From: Bradyrhizobium sp. U87765 SZCCT0048 | GTDB taxonomy: Bacteria; Pseudomonadota; Alphaproteobacteria; Rhizobiales; Xanthobacteraceae | Reading direction: 5' to 3' | Assembly (NCBI RefSeq): GCF_018131225.1 | Contig: NZ_JAFCMM010000004.1 | Coordinates: 248,001 to 312,000, forward strand | DNA: 64,000 bases | Shown here: in pieces, positions 1-8,869 of the stretch | How the letters are laid out: each line of letters starts with the position of its first letter | Numbering within the stretch: position 1 is the first letter of the stretch | The notes under the pieces: generated by a model | The model's database searches: none | Seen by the model: only the letters and a program-made list of their open reading frames with translations | What the model was told of the DNA's origin: nothing | Translations under genes and position numbers: made by a program

Positions 1-583
1 TACCGTCGGGCGTGAACACGACCTGAGAGACGCTGTCACCCATCGCGACGGTGTCGACCACCTTGACATCGGTGCCGCTCACCGCGAGCACCGAGATCGA
101 ATTGTCGCCGCGGTTGGCGACCAGCGCCATCTTGCCCGACGGGCTGAAGCTGAGGCCGGACGGCTGCTTGCCGCCGGTCACCGTGCCGACGAGCTTCGCC
201 GGGCTGGCCTTGAGATCGATGACATAAATCTTGTTGTCCAGCGTCTGCTTGAGGGCCTCGCCGTCCTTGACGACGTCGACGGAGTCCGCAACCAGGGCGA
301 TCGATCCGGTCGGATCAATATCGATATTGACGGGCGGGCCGACCACGGAGTTCTTCAGCGGCAGCGTTGCGACGATCTTCGGACTTTCGGGCCGGGCGAG
401 ATCGATGACCAGCACGGCGTCCTTGCCAGCCGGCGACAGCACGACCTTGCCGTCGGCATCCCATAGCGCCTTCTCGTCGAGGCCGACGACCAGGAACGGC
501 GCTGCCATTGCGGTTACGGTTGTGGCGATGCTCAGCAGCGCGGCCGCGCCGAGCGCAGCTGCGATATGGCGACGAAGCGACAT
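1..583 (-). CDS. Secreted YVTN-type beta-propeller protein (partial)
   Basis: The gene reads leftwards and runs off the window, so 194 codons of its 5' end are visible. It opens with MSLRRHIAAALGAAALLS, a basic then hydrophobic signal peptide ending near residue 30. Beta-propeller blades follow: 'AVLVIDLARPESPKIVATLPL', 'KIYVIDLKASPAKLVGTVTGG', 'PSGLSFSPSGKMALVANRGDNSISVL' and 'VSQVVFTPDG'. The recurring SPxGxxALVANxGDNSISV pattern is typical of YVTN/lactonase-like periplasmic propellers. These are often found near methanol/PQQ or surface-layer genes, but no such partner is visible here. The start is supported by GGAGGAC just upstream on the minus strand. The family assignment is good; the substrate or binding partner is unknown. 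Confidence 0.75.
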   Translation of the reverse strand, partial: MSLRRHIAAALGAAALLSIATTVTAMAAPFLVVGLDEKALWDADGKVVLSPAGKDAVLVIDLARPESPKIVATLPLKNSVVGPPVNIDIDPTGSIALVADSVDVVKDGEALKQTLDNKIYVIDLKASPAKLVGTVTGGKQPSGLSFSPSGKMALVANRGDNSISVLAVSGTDVKVVDTVAMGDSVSQVVFTPDG

Positions 584-733
584 TTCTACGGTCCTCCCCA
601 TATGTTTGTTGTCAGGTATCGTTGTTGGCCGTATCGCGGCATGTTAGTCGCTGCCCTGTGATCGCGCTAGAGTGGCGGGACGGCCGCCGCGGTGCTGCTG
701 CAGCGCGGCGCAGACAGATGAAAGAGCTTGGCG

Positions 734-1612
734 ATGGCGCACGACAGCCGTGATGAACTGACCGAACTGCTGAAGCCGTCGCGGTTGACCAGCATCGTCG
801 ACGTCGGCGCCAATCCAATCGACGGCGATCCGCCCTACAAGCCGATGCTGCAGCAGCGGCTGTGCCGGCTGGTCGGATTTGATCCATTTCCCGACGTGCT
901 GAAGCCGCTCGAAGCCGCCAAGAGCGAGCTCGAGACCTATCTTCCCTATGCGGTCGGCGATGGCGGCCGCCACACCCTCAAGCTCTGTCGCGGCATCGGC
1001 TTCGCCAGCCTGCTGCAGCCGGACGAGGTGGCTCTGCGCCATTTCCCGCGCTTCACCGAACTCGGCACGATCGTTCGCGGGCTCGAGGTCGCGACCAGAC
1101 GGCTGGATGACATCGCCGAGATCACCGCGATGGACATGCTGAAGATCGACATCCAGGGCTCGGAGCTGTCGGTGTTCCAGAATGGCCGCACGCGCCTTCG
1201 CCAGGCGGTCGCGGTGCAAACGGAGGTGTCGTTCATCCCGCTCTATAAGGGCCAGCCGGTGTTCGGCGACATCGATCTCGAGCTGCGCAGCCTCGGCTTC
1301 GTGCCGCACATGTTCGCGGCGATCAACAAGAAGATGATCGCGCCGATGCAGGGGCCGAATCCCGCGGCGGCCCTCAACCAGCTGGTGGAGGCGGATGCGG
1401 TCTACGTCCGCGATTTCATGCGGCCGGAAGCCATGGACGTGGAACAGCTCAAGCACCTCGCCCTGGTCGCACACCACTGCTACGGCTCGTTCGATCTGGC
1501 GATGAACTGTCTGCATCATCTCACCGGCCGCGGCGCGGTCGCGCAGGATGCGCGCGCGCGCTACATCGCCATCGTGCAGGCGGGCCAGTCGCGGGCCGCC
1601 CCGCCGCGCTGA
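734..1612 (+). CDS. FkbM family methyltransferase
   Basis: This 292-residue protein is probably an S-adenosylmethionine-dependent O-methyltransferase of the FkbM type, a family that methylates glycans, lipids or secondary metabolites. Near the N terminus 'IVDVGANPIDGDPPY' is the SAM-binding motif I, followed by 'LVGFDPFPDVL' (the acidic residue after strand 2). 'LKIDIQGSELSVFQNG' is the family-diagnostic D-x-QG-x-E segment, and 'VAVQTEVSFIPLYKGQPVFGDIDLELRSLGF' is the conserved C-terminal part. A TTG lies in frame at 728, but the ATG at 734 is preferred. It stands alone between a divergent propeller gene and a phosphoesterase, so the context does not suggest a substrate. Confidence 0.85.
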   Translation: MAHDSRDELTELLKPSRLTSIVDVGANPIDGDPPYKPMLQQRLCRLVGFDPFPDVLKPLEAAKSELETYLPYAVGDGGRHTLKLCRGIGFASLLQPDEVALRHFPRFTELGTIVRGLEVATRRLDDIAEITAMDMLKIDIQGSELSVFQNGRTRLRQAVAVQTEVSFIPLYKGQPVFGDIDLELRSLGFVPHMFAAINKKMIAPMQGPNPAAALNQLVEADAVYVRDFMRPEAMDVEQLKHLALVAHHCYGSFDLAMNCLHHLTGRGAVAQDARARYIAIVQAGQSRAAPPR

Positions 1613-1826
1613 TCGGCGTTCCCTGCTTGCCGGCTTTTTGAATGGCGCATCGCGGCGCGCGGATGCTAGTTTAGGGTGTCCGCGGCGGCCATGTCGCGAA
1701 TATGTTTCTGTTTATTTAAATCAAAGTCGATCACTGGCGCAGATCACGACGCTGTCGTCTGCCCGGTGCATTTTTCTGCTCTTCGCATTTCCCATCACGT
1801 CATTTGGTCGACCGGAGGATTGCTCC

Positions 1827-3065
1827 ATGGCCCATCCAGCAAAGCCCAGAACCCCGACCCGCAGTGCAAGCCAAAGCACCGGCAGCGGCACGCGCCCCGG
1901 CGCGACCGCGCGCCCCGCCATCCGCCCGGGCGAAGTGCGCCCGCGCCCGTTGCCGAAGCATTCGCAGGCCCATCCCGGCGTCAGTCCGCTGCATCCCGTC
2001 AGCCACCGCAATGTCAGCTTCCAGCCGCTGCCGCGTCCGCTCGGCTTGCCGCCCTATCACTACGATCTCGGCGACAATTTCCCCGACATCGCCGCGGCCA
2101 TCGCGCAGGACAAGGCGATGGTCTTTCATGTCGTCGGCGACACCGGCGGCGTGCAGGACGGTGAATTCCAGAGCAATGTCGCGGAGCAGATGCTCGCGCA
2201 TCTGTCGAGCGGCAAGGGGCCGTCGCCGCACTTCTGCTATCATGTCGGCGATGTCGTCTACTTCACCGGCATGAAGGACGACTACTACGCCCAGTTCTAT
2301 GAGCCCTACAGCCACTACGACGTGCCGATCTTCGCCATTCCCGGCAATCACGACGGCGAGGTCGACGATCCCACCGCGCAGACCTCGCTCGACGGCTGGG
2401 TGCAATACTTCATGCAGGCGCATCCGGACGTCGATCCGATCTCCAAGGACGCGCCGCGGGTGCAGCTCAATCTGCCCAATGTGTACTGGACGCTGGTGAC
2501 GCCGCTGGCGACCATCATCGGTATCTACACCAACGTGCCGGAGGGCGGATCGATCGATTCGGTGCAGCAGCAGTGGCTGACAAACGAGTTCGCGACGGCG
2601 CCGATCGATCGCGCCCTGATCTTCGCGCTTCATCATCCGATCTACTCGTTCGACGTCTATCACAGCGGCAGCTCGAAAATGGCGGACGTGCTCGAGAATG
2701 CGATTCGCGACACCGGGCGGGTACCGAACCTCGTGCTGTCGGGCCATGTTCACGACTATCAGCGGATCGAGCAGAAGATCGCCCCCGGTGGTCCGACGCC
2801 GTTCATCGTCACGGGCAATGGCGGCTATCACAATCTGCATGCGGTGCATTCGGCGCCGGGCGACAGGTCGCCGGATACGGGAGCGGTATTGAAGTATGCC
2901 GCGGCGACGTCGTGGGGCTTCATGACGCTCAACATCGATCAGGACAAGATCTCGGGAACGTCCATCGAGGTCGATCGCACCGGCAAGGCCAGAGCCGGCG
3001 ACAGCTTCAGCTATTCGGCCAAGCCGATCATCCTCAAGGATCCCAAATCGGTCCCGACGCTGTAA
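1827..3065 (+). CDS. Purple-acid-phosphatase-like metallophosphoesterase
   Basis: This 412-residue calcineurin-like phosphoesterase carries all five metal-site blocks in the purple acid phosphatase form: GDTGG (about 104-108), GDVVY (141-145, with the tyrosine that ligates iron in that class), GNHD (173-176), ALHHP (267-271) and GHVH (306-309). The first 60 residues are a Pro/Arg/Ser-rich, low-complexity tail with no signal peptide, so a cytoplasmic location is likely. GGAGGAT lies seven bases before the chosen ATG. In-frame codons continue upstream to about 1548 but have no ribosome site. The substrate is unknown; phosphomonoesterase or phosphodiesterase activity is the family expectation. 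No operon partner is evident. Confidence 0.85.
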   Translation: MAHPAKPRTPTRSASQSTGSGTRPGATARPAIRPGEVRPRPLPKHSQAHPGVSPLHPVSHRNVSFQPLPRPLGLPPYHYDLGDNFPDIAAAIAQDKAMVFHVVGDTGGVQDGEFQSNVAEQMLAHLSSGKGPSPHFCYHVGDVVYFTGMKDDYYAQFYEPYSHYDVPIFAIPGNHDGEVDDPTAQTSLDGWVQYFMQAHPDVDPISKDAPRVQLNLPNVYWTLVTPLATIIGIYTNVPEGGSIDSVQQQWLTNEFATAPIDRALIFALHHPIYSFDVYHSGSSKMADVLENAIRDTGRVPNLVLSGHVHDYQRIEQKIAPGGPTPFIVTGNGGYHNLHAVHSAPGDRSPDTGAVLKYAAATSWGFMTLNIDQDKISGTSIEVDRTGKARAGDSFSYSAKPIILKDPKSVPTL

Positions 3066-3325
3066 AAGACGGCGCGCGGCGGCTCAGGGCGTCAGTGGTC
3101 GCCGCGCGGCTCTGCCCTCGCGTGATATCAGGAGACTCTGGTCGCTGCGGCAAGTGTCGCTGCGATCGGCAGCGGTATCCGGCTCCGATCATGTGTGGTG
3201 ATGGCGCGCCGCGCCGTCGCGTTTCTTAAGGTTTGTCTGCTTCAGTGCGGGGGCGGCGCCAGCGCAGGTTCGGCCGCGTTTCGTCGTCTGCGAGATCGTC
3301 CGTGCCGCCTGATGTTCGAGAGGAT

Positions 3326-5113
3326 ATGAGCCGCTCCACCGCCGGCCTGCTGTGCGGCGCGACCTTCGTCGTTTTCCTCATCATGTTCATGCCGCTGCTG
3401 CCGACGGCCGCCGGCACGCTCGGACACGATTACGGCTTCAACTTTCCCGCGTTGCTCGCCGGCTACTACTGGATCCTGCAGAACGGCATCTCGCAGTTGC
3501 CGTGGTTCTCGCCGGCGCAGTGCGGCGGTTTTCCATTCTTCGCCGATCCGAGCATCGCCTACATTTCGCTGCCCCAGGCGCTGGTCGTCGTGATGTCGCC
3601 GATGCGTGCGGTTCAGGTCACGTTCGTCGTGTTCGCGCTGCTCGGCCTGTGCGGTGCCTACGCCTTGATGCGTCGCGGCTTCCAGTCTTCGCGTGCCGCG
3701 GCCGTGCTGGCGGCCGCGCTGTTCGTCTTCAACGGCTTCTACGTCTACCGTGTCCTGATCGGACATCTGCCGTTTCACGGCTTCGCGCTGGCGCCGCTGA
3801 TGATCCTGCTGCTGCTGCCGCGCGGTGGCGATTCGACGCTGTCCCGTCTCGGCAGCGTCGGTGCCGCGGCGCTGTGCCTGTCGTACATGTTTCAGGTCGG
3901 CATGATCCATGTCATCCCGCCACTGTTGCTGGCGACGGCGATCATTCTGCTGGTTCATGCCTTCTGCTTCGGCTGGCGTTGGGAGCCGTGGCTGCGTCTG
4001 GTCGCGGTGGGCGCGGTGTCGCTGCTGCTGTGTGCGGGCAAGCTCGTGGCGGAACTGGCGCTGCTGGCGAACTTTCCACGTGACCTCTACCCGCTTCCCG
4101 GCATTCCCGGGATTGGCCAACTGCTGTCGCTGGTCGCGCAGGCGCTGTTCGTGTCGGCGCCGGCCGATGCGACTGCGCATCTGGCCAATGCGCAATGGCC
4201 GCAGGAGCGCAACGAGTGGGAGTATGGCGTCTCCATCGTGCCCGCCCTGCTGCTGGCCGCGGCCGTGGTCACCTCAATCAGTCGCCGGCGCGATCGGCCG
4301 CCCGCGACGCCGGCGCAACTGCTGATCCTGGTGGCGATCGTGGCGCTGCTGGTATGCCCGCTGCTGCTGAACTGGTATCAGCCCGGCTGGAATCGCGTGT
4401 TGAAGTCGCTGCCCTATTTCTCCAGCGTCAGCAGCCTGCTGCGCTTCCTGTGCGCCTATATTCCGGTCGTCATCGTGCTGGCCTGTCTCGCGCTCGATCG
4501 CCTGCCGTGGCCGGCGGATCGCGCGGCGCGGATGCGCACGTCCGTGGCCGTGTTCTGCCTCGGTGTGATCGCTGCGCAGAACGCCCTGACCAATCGCGAT
4601 TACTACGCCGGGCAGCCCTATCGGACAGCGCCGGTGGAGGAGGCCTACGCGCGGGCGCGGGCGAGCGGCGTCGTGACGCCGATCGAGGCGATCGTGGATA
4701 CTGGCGGCATGACGGTGATGGCGAACGATGCGATGATCGCCGGCGGTTCACAGCTGGATTGCTACCAGCCTTTGATGGGCTACCGGCGCGAGAAATTTCC
4801 GGTCGCGCCGCTGCGGCTCGGCCGTGTCGACGAGCGGATCGGCACAGTGCTGAACCTGAAAAATCCCGCCTGCTATCTTTTCCCGGCCGAGAACCACTGC
4901 CGGCCCGGTGATCACTTTACCCTGGAGCAGGCTGCCGCCGCCGATGCGTTCCGGCGGTACCAGCCGTTTGCCTTCGTCCAGCCGCAGCGCCAGCGTGTCG
5001 CGACGGCGATCAGCGGCGTCGCGGCCATCGTGACCTTCGCGATCGTGCTGGCGTGGGCGTTTGCGGCAGGACGACGGCGCGTGTTGCACGGCTCGGCGCC
5101 ATTTCCTGCCTGA
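3326..5113 (+). CDS. Polytopic membrane protein, GT-C/YfhO-like
   Basis: This is a 595-residue membrane protein. I count by eye about 11-13 hydrophobic segments spread over the whole length, such as FVVFLIMFMPLL, ALVVVMSPMRAVQVTFVVFALLG and AIVALLVCPLLL. An early luminal loop 'GHDYGFNFPALLAGYYWI' and 'FADPSIAYISLPQAL' resemble the acidic first loop and the 'DPxxxxYPP'-like region of GT-C and YfhO glycosyltransferases, which take sugars from polyprenyl phosphates. A soluble stretch containing 'CYQPLMGYRREKFP' precedes the last helix. GAGAGGA precedes the chosen ATG; a TTG 31 codons earlier has no such site. The precise transferase activity is inference. Confidence 0.65.
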   Translation: MSRSTAGLLCGATFVVFLIMFMPLLPTAAGTLGHDYGFNFPALLAGYYWILQNGISQLPWFSPAQCGGFPFFADPSIAYISLPQALVVVMSPMRAVQVTFVVFALLGLCGAYALMRRGFQSSRAAAVLAAALFVFNGFYVYRVLIGHLPFHGFALAPLMILLLLPRGGDSTLSRLGSVGAAALCLSYMFQVGMIHVIPPLLLATAIILLVHAFCFGWRWEPWLRLVAVGAVSLLLCAGKLVAELALLANFPRDLYPLPGIPGIGQLLSLVAQALFVSAPADATAHLANAQWPQERNEWEYGVSIVPALLLAAAVVTSISRRRDRPPATPAQLLILVAIVALLVCPLLLNWYQPGWNRVLKSLPYFSSVSSLLRFLCAYIPVVIVLACLALDRLPWPADRAARMRTSVAVFCLGVIAAQNALTNRDYYAGQPYRTAPVEEAYARARASGVVTPIEAIVDTGGMTVMANDAMIAGGSQLDCYQPLMGYRREKFPVAPLRLGRVDERIGTVLNLKNPACYLFPAENHCRPGDHFTLEQAAAADAFRRYQPFAFVQPQRQRVATAISGVAAIVTFAIVLAWAFAAGRRRVLHGSAPFPA

Positions 5114-5326
5114 CGTGCGTGGACGTTGCGCCATGCGGCGACCGGTGCCGATCGAACACCGCGTTCTGCAGCGCGGATGATGGATCGATGGCGCATTCAT
5201 GACAGGTTGAGCGGCGCAGCCGCGCGATATCAGGCTTTCCGCGTCGCGCGTTTGGTGTAATCTGCCGCATATTCAATTTTGTGCTGACTGCGATGCTCCC
5301 GTGCGGGCGTCGCCATTTTCATCGGG

Positions 5327-6976
5327 ATGTTTTTGATGTCGGACAGTGATGGACCGGAGCTTCACGTGGAAAGCCCGGTGATGGTGGCGGACACGTTCTG
5401 CACATATCTCGCCAGGCAGCTTGTCGCGAAGAAGGGCTACCAGATCGCGCATGTGCCGGAGGCCACCGGGCTGGTGCTGGCCAGCGACGTCGTGCTGACC
5501 ATGTCGGATGGATTGACGCTGAACATCGTCTGTCTCATCGATCGGCAGGCGCATCCGGGCCGGGAGTTCGCGCTGTCTGTCGAGGATGTCCGTGAGATCG
5601 GCAACGGCTGCCTGCACTACACCGGCCGCATCAACGGCGCGAAGATGCCGCTGTCGATCACGATCGTCGAGGTCGGGCCGCCATCGCCGGGGCAGGAGCA
5701 GCGGCTGCGGGCCTTCAAGCGGAAGTGGCGGGCGAAGGTCATTCCCGCCGCGATAGCGGTCGATCCGGCGTCCGGGCGCGTCTGGTGCTCGCATCGTCCG
5801 CTGATCAGGTCGGTCGGGCTCGCCGGCTTCATCGAGCGTCTGCTGTCGTCGCCGCGCGAAGCGGATGCCGACCTCGTGCCGCGCACGGTGGAGACGGCGC
5901 CGAAGGCGTTTCCCGTCCTGACGGTTGCGATTCTGGCCGTGCTGGCCGCGATTTTCGCCGCCGAAATCAAGTTCGGGTTGGGCCCTCTGACTGGACCGCT
6001 GCAGCCATCGATCGCGACCCTGGTGGCGATGGGCGGATTGGCGCGATCGCTGGTCTTCGCAGGCGACTGGTATCGGATGCTCTCCGCGCCATTCCTGCAC
6101 ATCGATATCACGCATCTCCTGCTCAATGGCCTCGCCCTGTTCGTGGCGGGGCGCCGATACGAACATCTGGTCGGGCGGCTCTGGTTCGGACTGGTCTACG
6201 CCGCTGGAGCGGTGTGTGGATCGGTGGGATCTTTGCTGTTCAATGACGCCATGATCGTCTCGGTCGGCGCATCCGGCGCGATCACCGGGCTGTTCGCCGC
6301 CATGCTGGTGACCAGCCGGCATTTTCCGGCGGGGCCGCTGCGAACGGCGCTGCAGATGACTGCGATCTATGTGTTGATTCCGGCGTTGCTGCCGCTCACC
6401 GGCGTGCTGAATGGCAAGAAGGTCGACTATGGCGCTCATTTCGGCGGTGCCATCGGCGGCGTGGCGGTCGGGCTGTTGATTCTGGCCGTCTGGTCGTCGG
6501 CCTCGCCGCTGCCGGGCGGCCGCAGGATCGCCGCGGCGATCGCCTCCGCGTGCGTGCTGGTGTTGGCCTATCCAGTGATCGGCGTTGCGCGCAACTACCA
6601 GCGCGCTGCCCTGGTGACGCAGTTCATTCCTGTTGAGCGATATCCAAAGAACGCCGCGGAAGTCGCTGCGAGAGCGCAGGACCTTGCGCAACAGTATCCG
6701 CGCGATCCGCGCGCGCATCTGATGCTGGCCGGGCGCCTGTTCGATCTCAACGATCGTGCCGGCGCCGAGCGGGAGGCGCGTGCCGGGCTGGCGGAAGAGG
6801 ATGTCTGGCGGCCCTATCTGCCGATGGTCGCGGTCCCGCTCAGGGCGATGCTGGCAGCCTCGCTCGACGAGGCCCGCCGCGGCGAGGCGCTGACGCTGGC
6901 GAGGCCGGTGTGCGATGAGGCCCATGATGGTCCCGTTCGCCGTCTGCTCGACACGCGGCATCTGTGTGGCAGCTAG
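5327..6976 (+). CDS. Rhomboid-family intramembrane serine protease with N- and C-terminal extensions
   Basis: The 549 residues fall into three parts. Residues 1-190 are a soluble, non-membrane domain I do not recognise. Residues about 195-395 are a rhomboid membrane core with 'HIDITHLLLNG' (the HxxxN oxyanion helix, about 258-268), GASG with the nucleophilic Ser316, and 'YGAHFGGAIGG' with His371, so both catalytic dyad residues are present. Residues about 420-549 are helical and TPR-like ('YPRDPRAHLMLAGRLFDLNDRAGAEREARAGL'). Rhomboids cleave transmembrane segments of membrane proteins. An ATG three codons later (5336) is an equally plausible start. The large N-terminal domain is unusual for a minimal bacterial rhomboid and may regulate or recruit substrate. 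Confidence 0.9.
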   Translation: MFLMSDSDGPELHVESPVMVADTFCTYLARQLVAKKGYQIAHVPEATGLVLASDVVLTMSDGLTLNIVCLIDRQAHPGREFALSVEDVREIGNGCLHYTGRINGAKMPLSITIVEVGPPSPGQEQRLRAFKRKWRAKVIPAAIAVDPASGRVWCSHRPLIRSVGLAGFIERLLSSPREADADLVPRTVETAPKAFPVLTVAILAVLAAIFAAEIKFGLGPLTGPLQPSIATLVAMGGLARSLVFAGDWYRMLSAPFLHIDITHLLLNGLALFVAGRRYEHLVGRLWFGLVYAAGAVCGSVGSLLFNDAMIVSVGASGAITGLFAAMLVTSRHFPAGPLRTALQMTAIYVLIPALLPLTGVLNGKKVDYGAHFGGAIGGVAVGLLILAVWSSASPLPGGRRIAAAIASACVLVLAYPVIGVARNYQRAALVTQFIPVERYPKNAAEVAARAQDLAQQYPRDPRAHLMLAGRLFDLNDRAGAEREARAGLAEEDVWRPYLPMVAVPLRAMLAASLDEARRGEALTLARPVCDEAHDGPVRRLLDTRHLCGS

Positions 6977-7145
6977 AACGCGATCGTTCGATCGCAGCGC
7001 GGAGCCTGACTCTATTTCCAATCGTTTCCTGTTGTCGCTTTTTAGTGTCCGTTGATTGCTGTGCTCCGCGCTTCGCTTGGCGCTGAACCGTCGGCTCCGT
7101 ACGCTTCGATTCGCCCAGCCGTTCGGCAGGGTGAACGTGGACAGC

Positions 7146-7790
7146 ATGCCGACGATGATCTCCGAACGTGCGCGCGCGAGAGCGCGCACGGCACCGCCCG
7201 ATGTGAAGCCTTGCGCGATCCGGCAAGCGACGGCTGACGATGTTCGCACGATCGCGAAGCTGACATATCTTGCTGGTGGCGAGACGTTTTTGTTTCTGCT
7301 GCGCGAGCTCGATCCTGTGGCCGAGCCGCTGCGCGTCTATCGCGACATGATCGCGGCGCCGACCGGCATGATGTCGTATCGCAATTGCGTGGTGGCGGTG
7401 TCGCGCGGGCAGGTCGTCGGCGCGGCGAATGCATTTCCGGCGGGCGTGATCGCCGAGGGCATTGACCGGGAAACCCTGACCGAGCGCGAGATGTTGTTGT
7501 GGCCGCGCACCGCACTCAATGATCCCGACAGCTATTTTCTCAACGACATCGCGGTCGCCCGCAGCCACCGGCGACACGGCATCGGCGCGGCCCTGCTCCG
7601 GGCCGTCGTCGACGACGCGCGGCGTCAGGCGTTTCCATCGGTGACGCTGCATGTCTGGGCCGACAATGCCGGCGCGATCGCGCTCTATCGCCGCTTTGGC
7701 TTCACCGAGGTCGGCCGGGCCGAGATTCCCTGGCACGCGGAATTGCCGCACACCGGCGGCAGCCTGCTGCTCAGATTGTCCTGTTCTTAG
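7146..7790 (+). CDS. GNAT family N-acetyltransferase
   Basis: This is a 214-residue single-domain GNAT protein. The N-terminal 'CAIRQATADDVRTIAKL' is strand 1 and helix 1. 'YFLNDIAVARSHRRHGIGAALLRAVVDDAR' contains strand 4 and the acetyl-CoA pyrophosphate-binding R-x-x-G-x-G/A loop. 'LHVWADNAGAIALYRRFGFTEVGR' is the conserved C-terminal motif B. Such enzymes acetylate primary amines of small molecules or proteins; nothing in the sequence fixes the acceptor. The ATG at 7146 is preferred; an in-frame GTG (7131) and ATG (7155) are alternatives. An Arg/Ala-rich lead of about 15 residues is probably disordered. Confidence 0.85.
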   Translation: MPTMISERARARARTAPPDVKPCAIRQATADDVRTIAKLTYLAGGETFLFLLRELDPVAEPLRVYRDMIAAPTGMMSYRNCVVAVSRGQVVGAANAFPAGVIAEGIDRETLTEREMLLWPRTALNDPDSYFLNDIAVARSHRRHGIGAALLRAVVDDARRQAFPSVTLHVWADNAGAIALYRRFGFTEVGRAEIPWHAELPHTGGSLLLRLSCS

Positions 7791-7994
7791 CGGTCGCACC
7801 GGTTCGCCGGACTGGATCGCTGGACGCTTCTCGTTCCGTTCAGGGGCAGGGCGCTTCGGCAGCGAAGCCGGCTGCGCGCGGCATCGCTCATCGATGCGCC
7901 ATCATCCGGCGAGATGCCATGTGAACGAATCCCTCCGTTCGAACGACAGTCTCTTGCGCGGCGCCCGGTTGCAGGCACGGCAAGAGGAGGCACC

Positions 7995-8591
7995 ATGCGT
8001 GCGAGACTGTTCGAAGCGATGGCCGTGGGGTTCGCCGTCGGCTGCGGCGCCGGGATGGCGCGCGCAGAGCCGACGGTCGAGACCGCGGGCGTGACCGCTT
8101 GCGCCATTACCGGCTGGTCGAGCGACAGCGATCCGGCCGGCCTCAATGTGCGGGCGGCGCCGCGCGCGGATGCGGCGATCATCGGCCGCCTGCCGCCGCC
8201 GGAGCGGCAAGGCGACGACGTCTACGCGGCGGAGTTTCGCATCATCGGCAGTCGCGCCGGCTGGCTGCTGGTCAAGGATGCCAGGGTTGTCGACTATGGC
8301 AGCGGCAACGGGGATCGACCGGTGTTCGCCGGACCGGGCTGGGTATTCGGCGACAAGGTGCGTTTCACGATCAACCGGCCCGAACTGCGCGGGGCGCCGA
8401 AGGTGGAGGCCGCGGTATCCGGCAAGCTCCAGTCGCGCGACGGGACGGGCGGCCCGGACTCCGCCATCATCGACCACGTCCACGGCTGCTCCGGGGCTTA
8501 TGCCGACGTGACGGCGCACATGGAGCACGAGCCATCGCGCCGCGGCTGGGTGACGGGGATCTGCAGCAACCAGGTCACGACATGTCCGTGA
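7995..8591 (+). CDS. Secreted SH3-domain protein
   Basis: This 198-residue protein starts with MRARLFEAMAVGFAVGCG and a cleavage-like ARAEP near residue 25, so export is expected. The bacterial SH3 motif is 'DPAGLNVRAAPRADAAIIGRLPP' (about 45-67), the sequence used by SH3b domains that bind peptidoglycan or other periplasmic ligands. A second half with 'DHVHGCSGAYADVTAHME' and paired cysteines (GCSG, GICSNQVTTC) may be disulphide-linked. GAGGAGG lies four bases before the ATG, which decides this start over upstream in-frame codons. The function is not known beyond probable cell-wall or protein binding. Confidence 0.8.
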   Translation: MRARLFEAMAVGFAVGCGAGMARAEPTVETAGVTACAITGWSSDSDPAGLNVRAAPRADAAIIGRLPPPERQGDDVYAAEFRIIGSRAGWLLVKDARVVDYGSGNGDRPVFAGPGWVFGDKVRFTINRPELRGAPKVEAAVSGKLQSRDGTGGPDSAIIDHVHGCSGAYADVTAHMEHEPSRRGWVTGICSNQVTTCP

Positions 8592-8869
8592 CAGCGCCGT
8601 CGCGCGGGTAGCGTTAGGCTTCCGGTTCGTCGACGGTTGCTCGATGCCTGTTTTGCGTACGACGTTTCTCCGTTTCTCTTCGGGGCATCGGGAGGAGGCC
8701 GAGAAGACGGAAGGTAAGAACTGCGATTTTGGTGTCCTGGTGGTAATCAGACGATGGTGGTCGTGCGCTTGTCTCCTCTCAAATCTCAAAGAGGAGCCCG
8801 CATTGAGCTGGAAATTTCTGCAATTTATCCTTATAGGTTGAGTATCCTGGCACGATCAAAGTGGCCCTG
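8592..8869. other. Intergenic stretch, AT-richer, no gene seen
   Basis: No convincing coding sequence is visible. An open frame of 65 codons (8644-8841) lacks a ribosome site and homology-like composition. Base composition falls noticeably here compared with the genes to the left, marking the start of the AT-richer patch that runs to about 10.8 kb. Confidence 0.5.

Noticed and set aside
8644..8841. 65-codon open frame on the plus strand
   Set aside because: No ribosome site, no signal or domain, and unusual Trp/Cys clustering; not supported as a gene.
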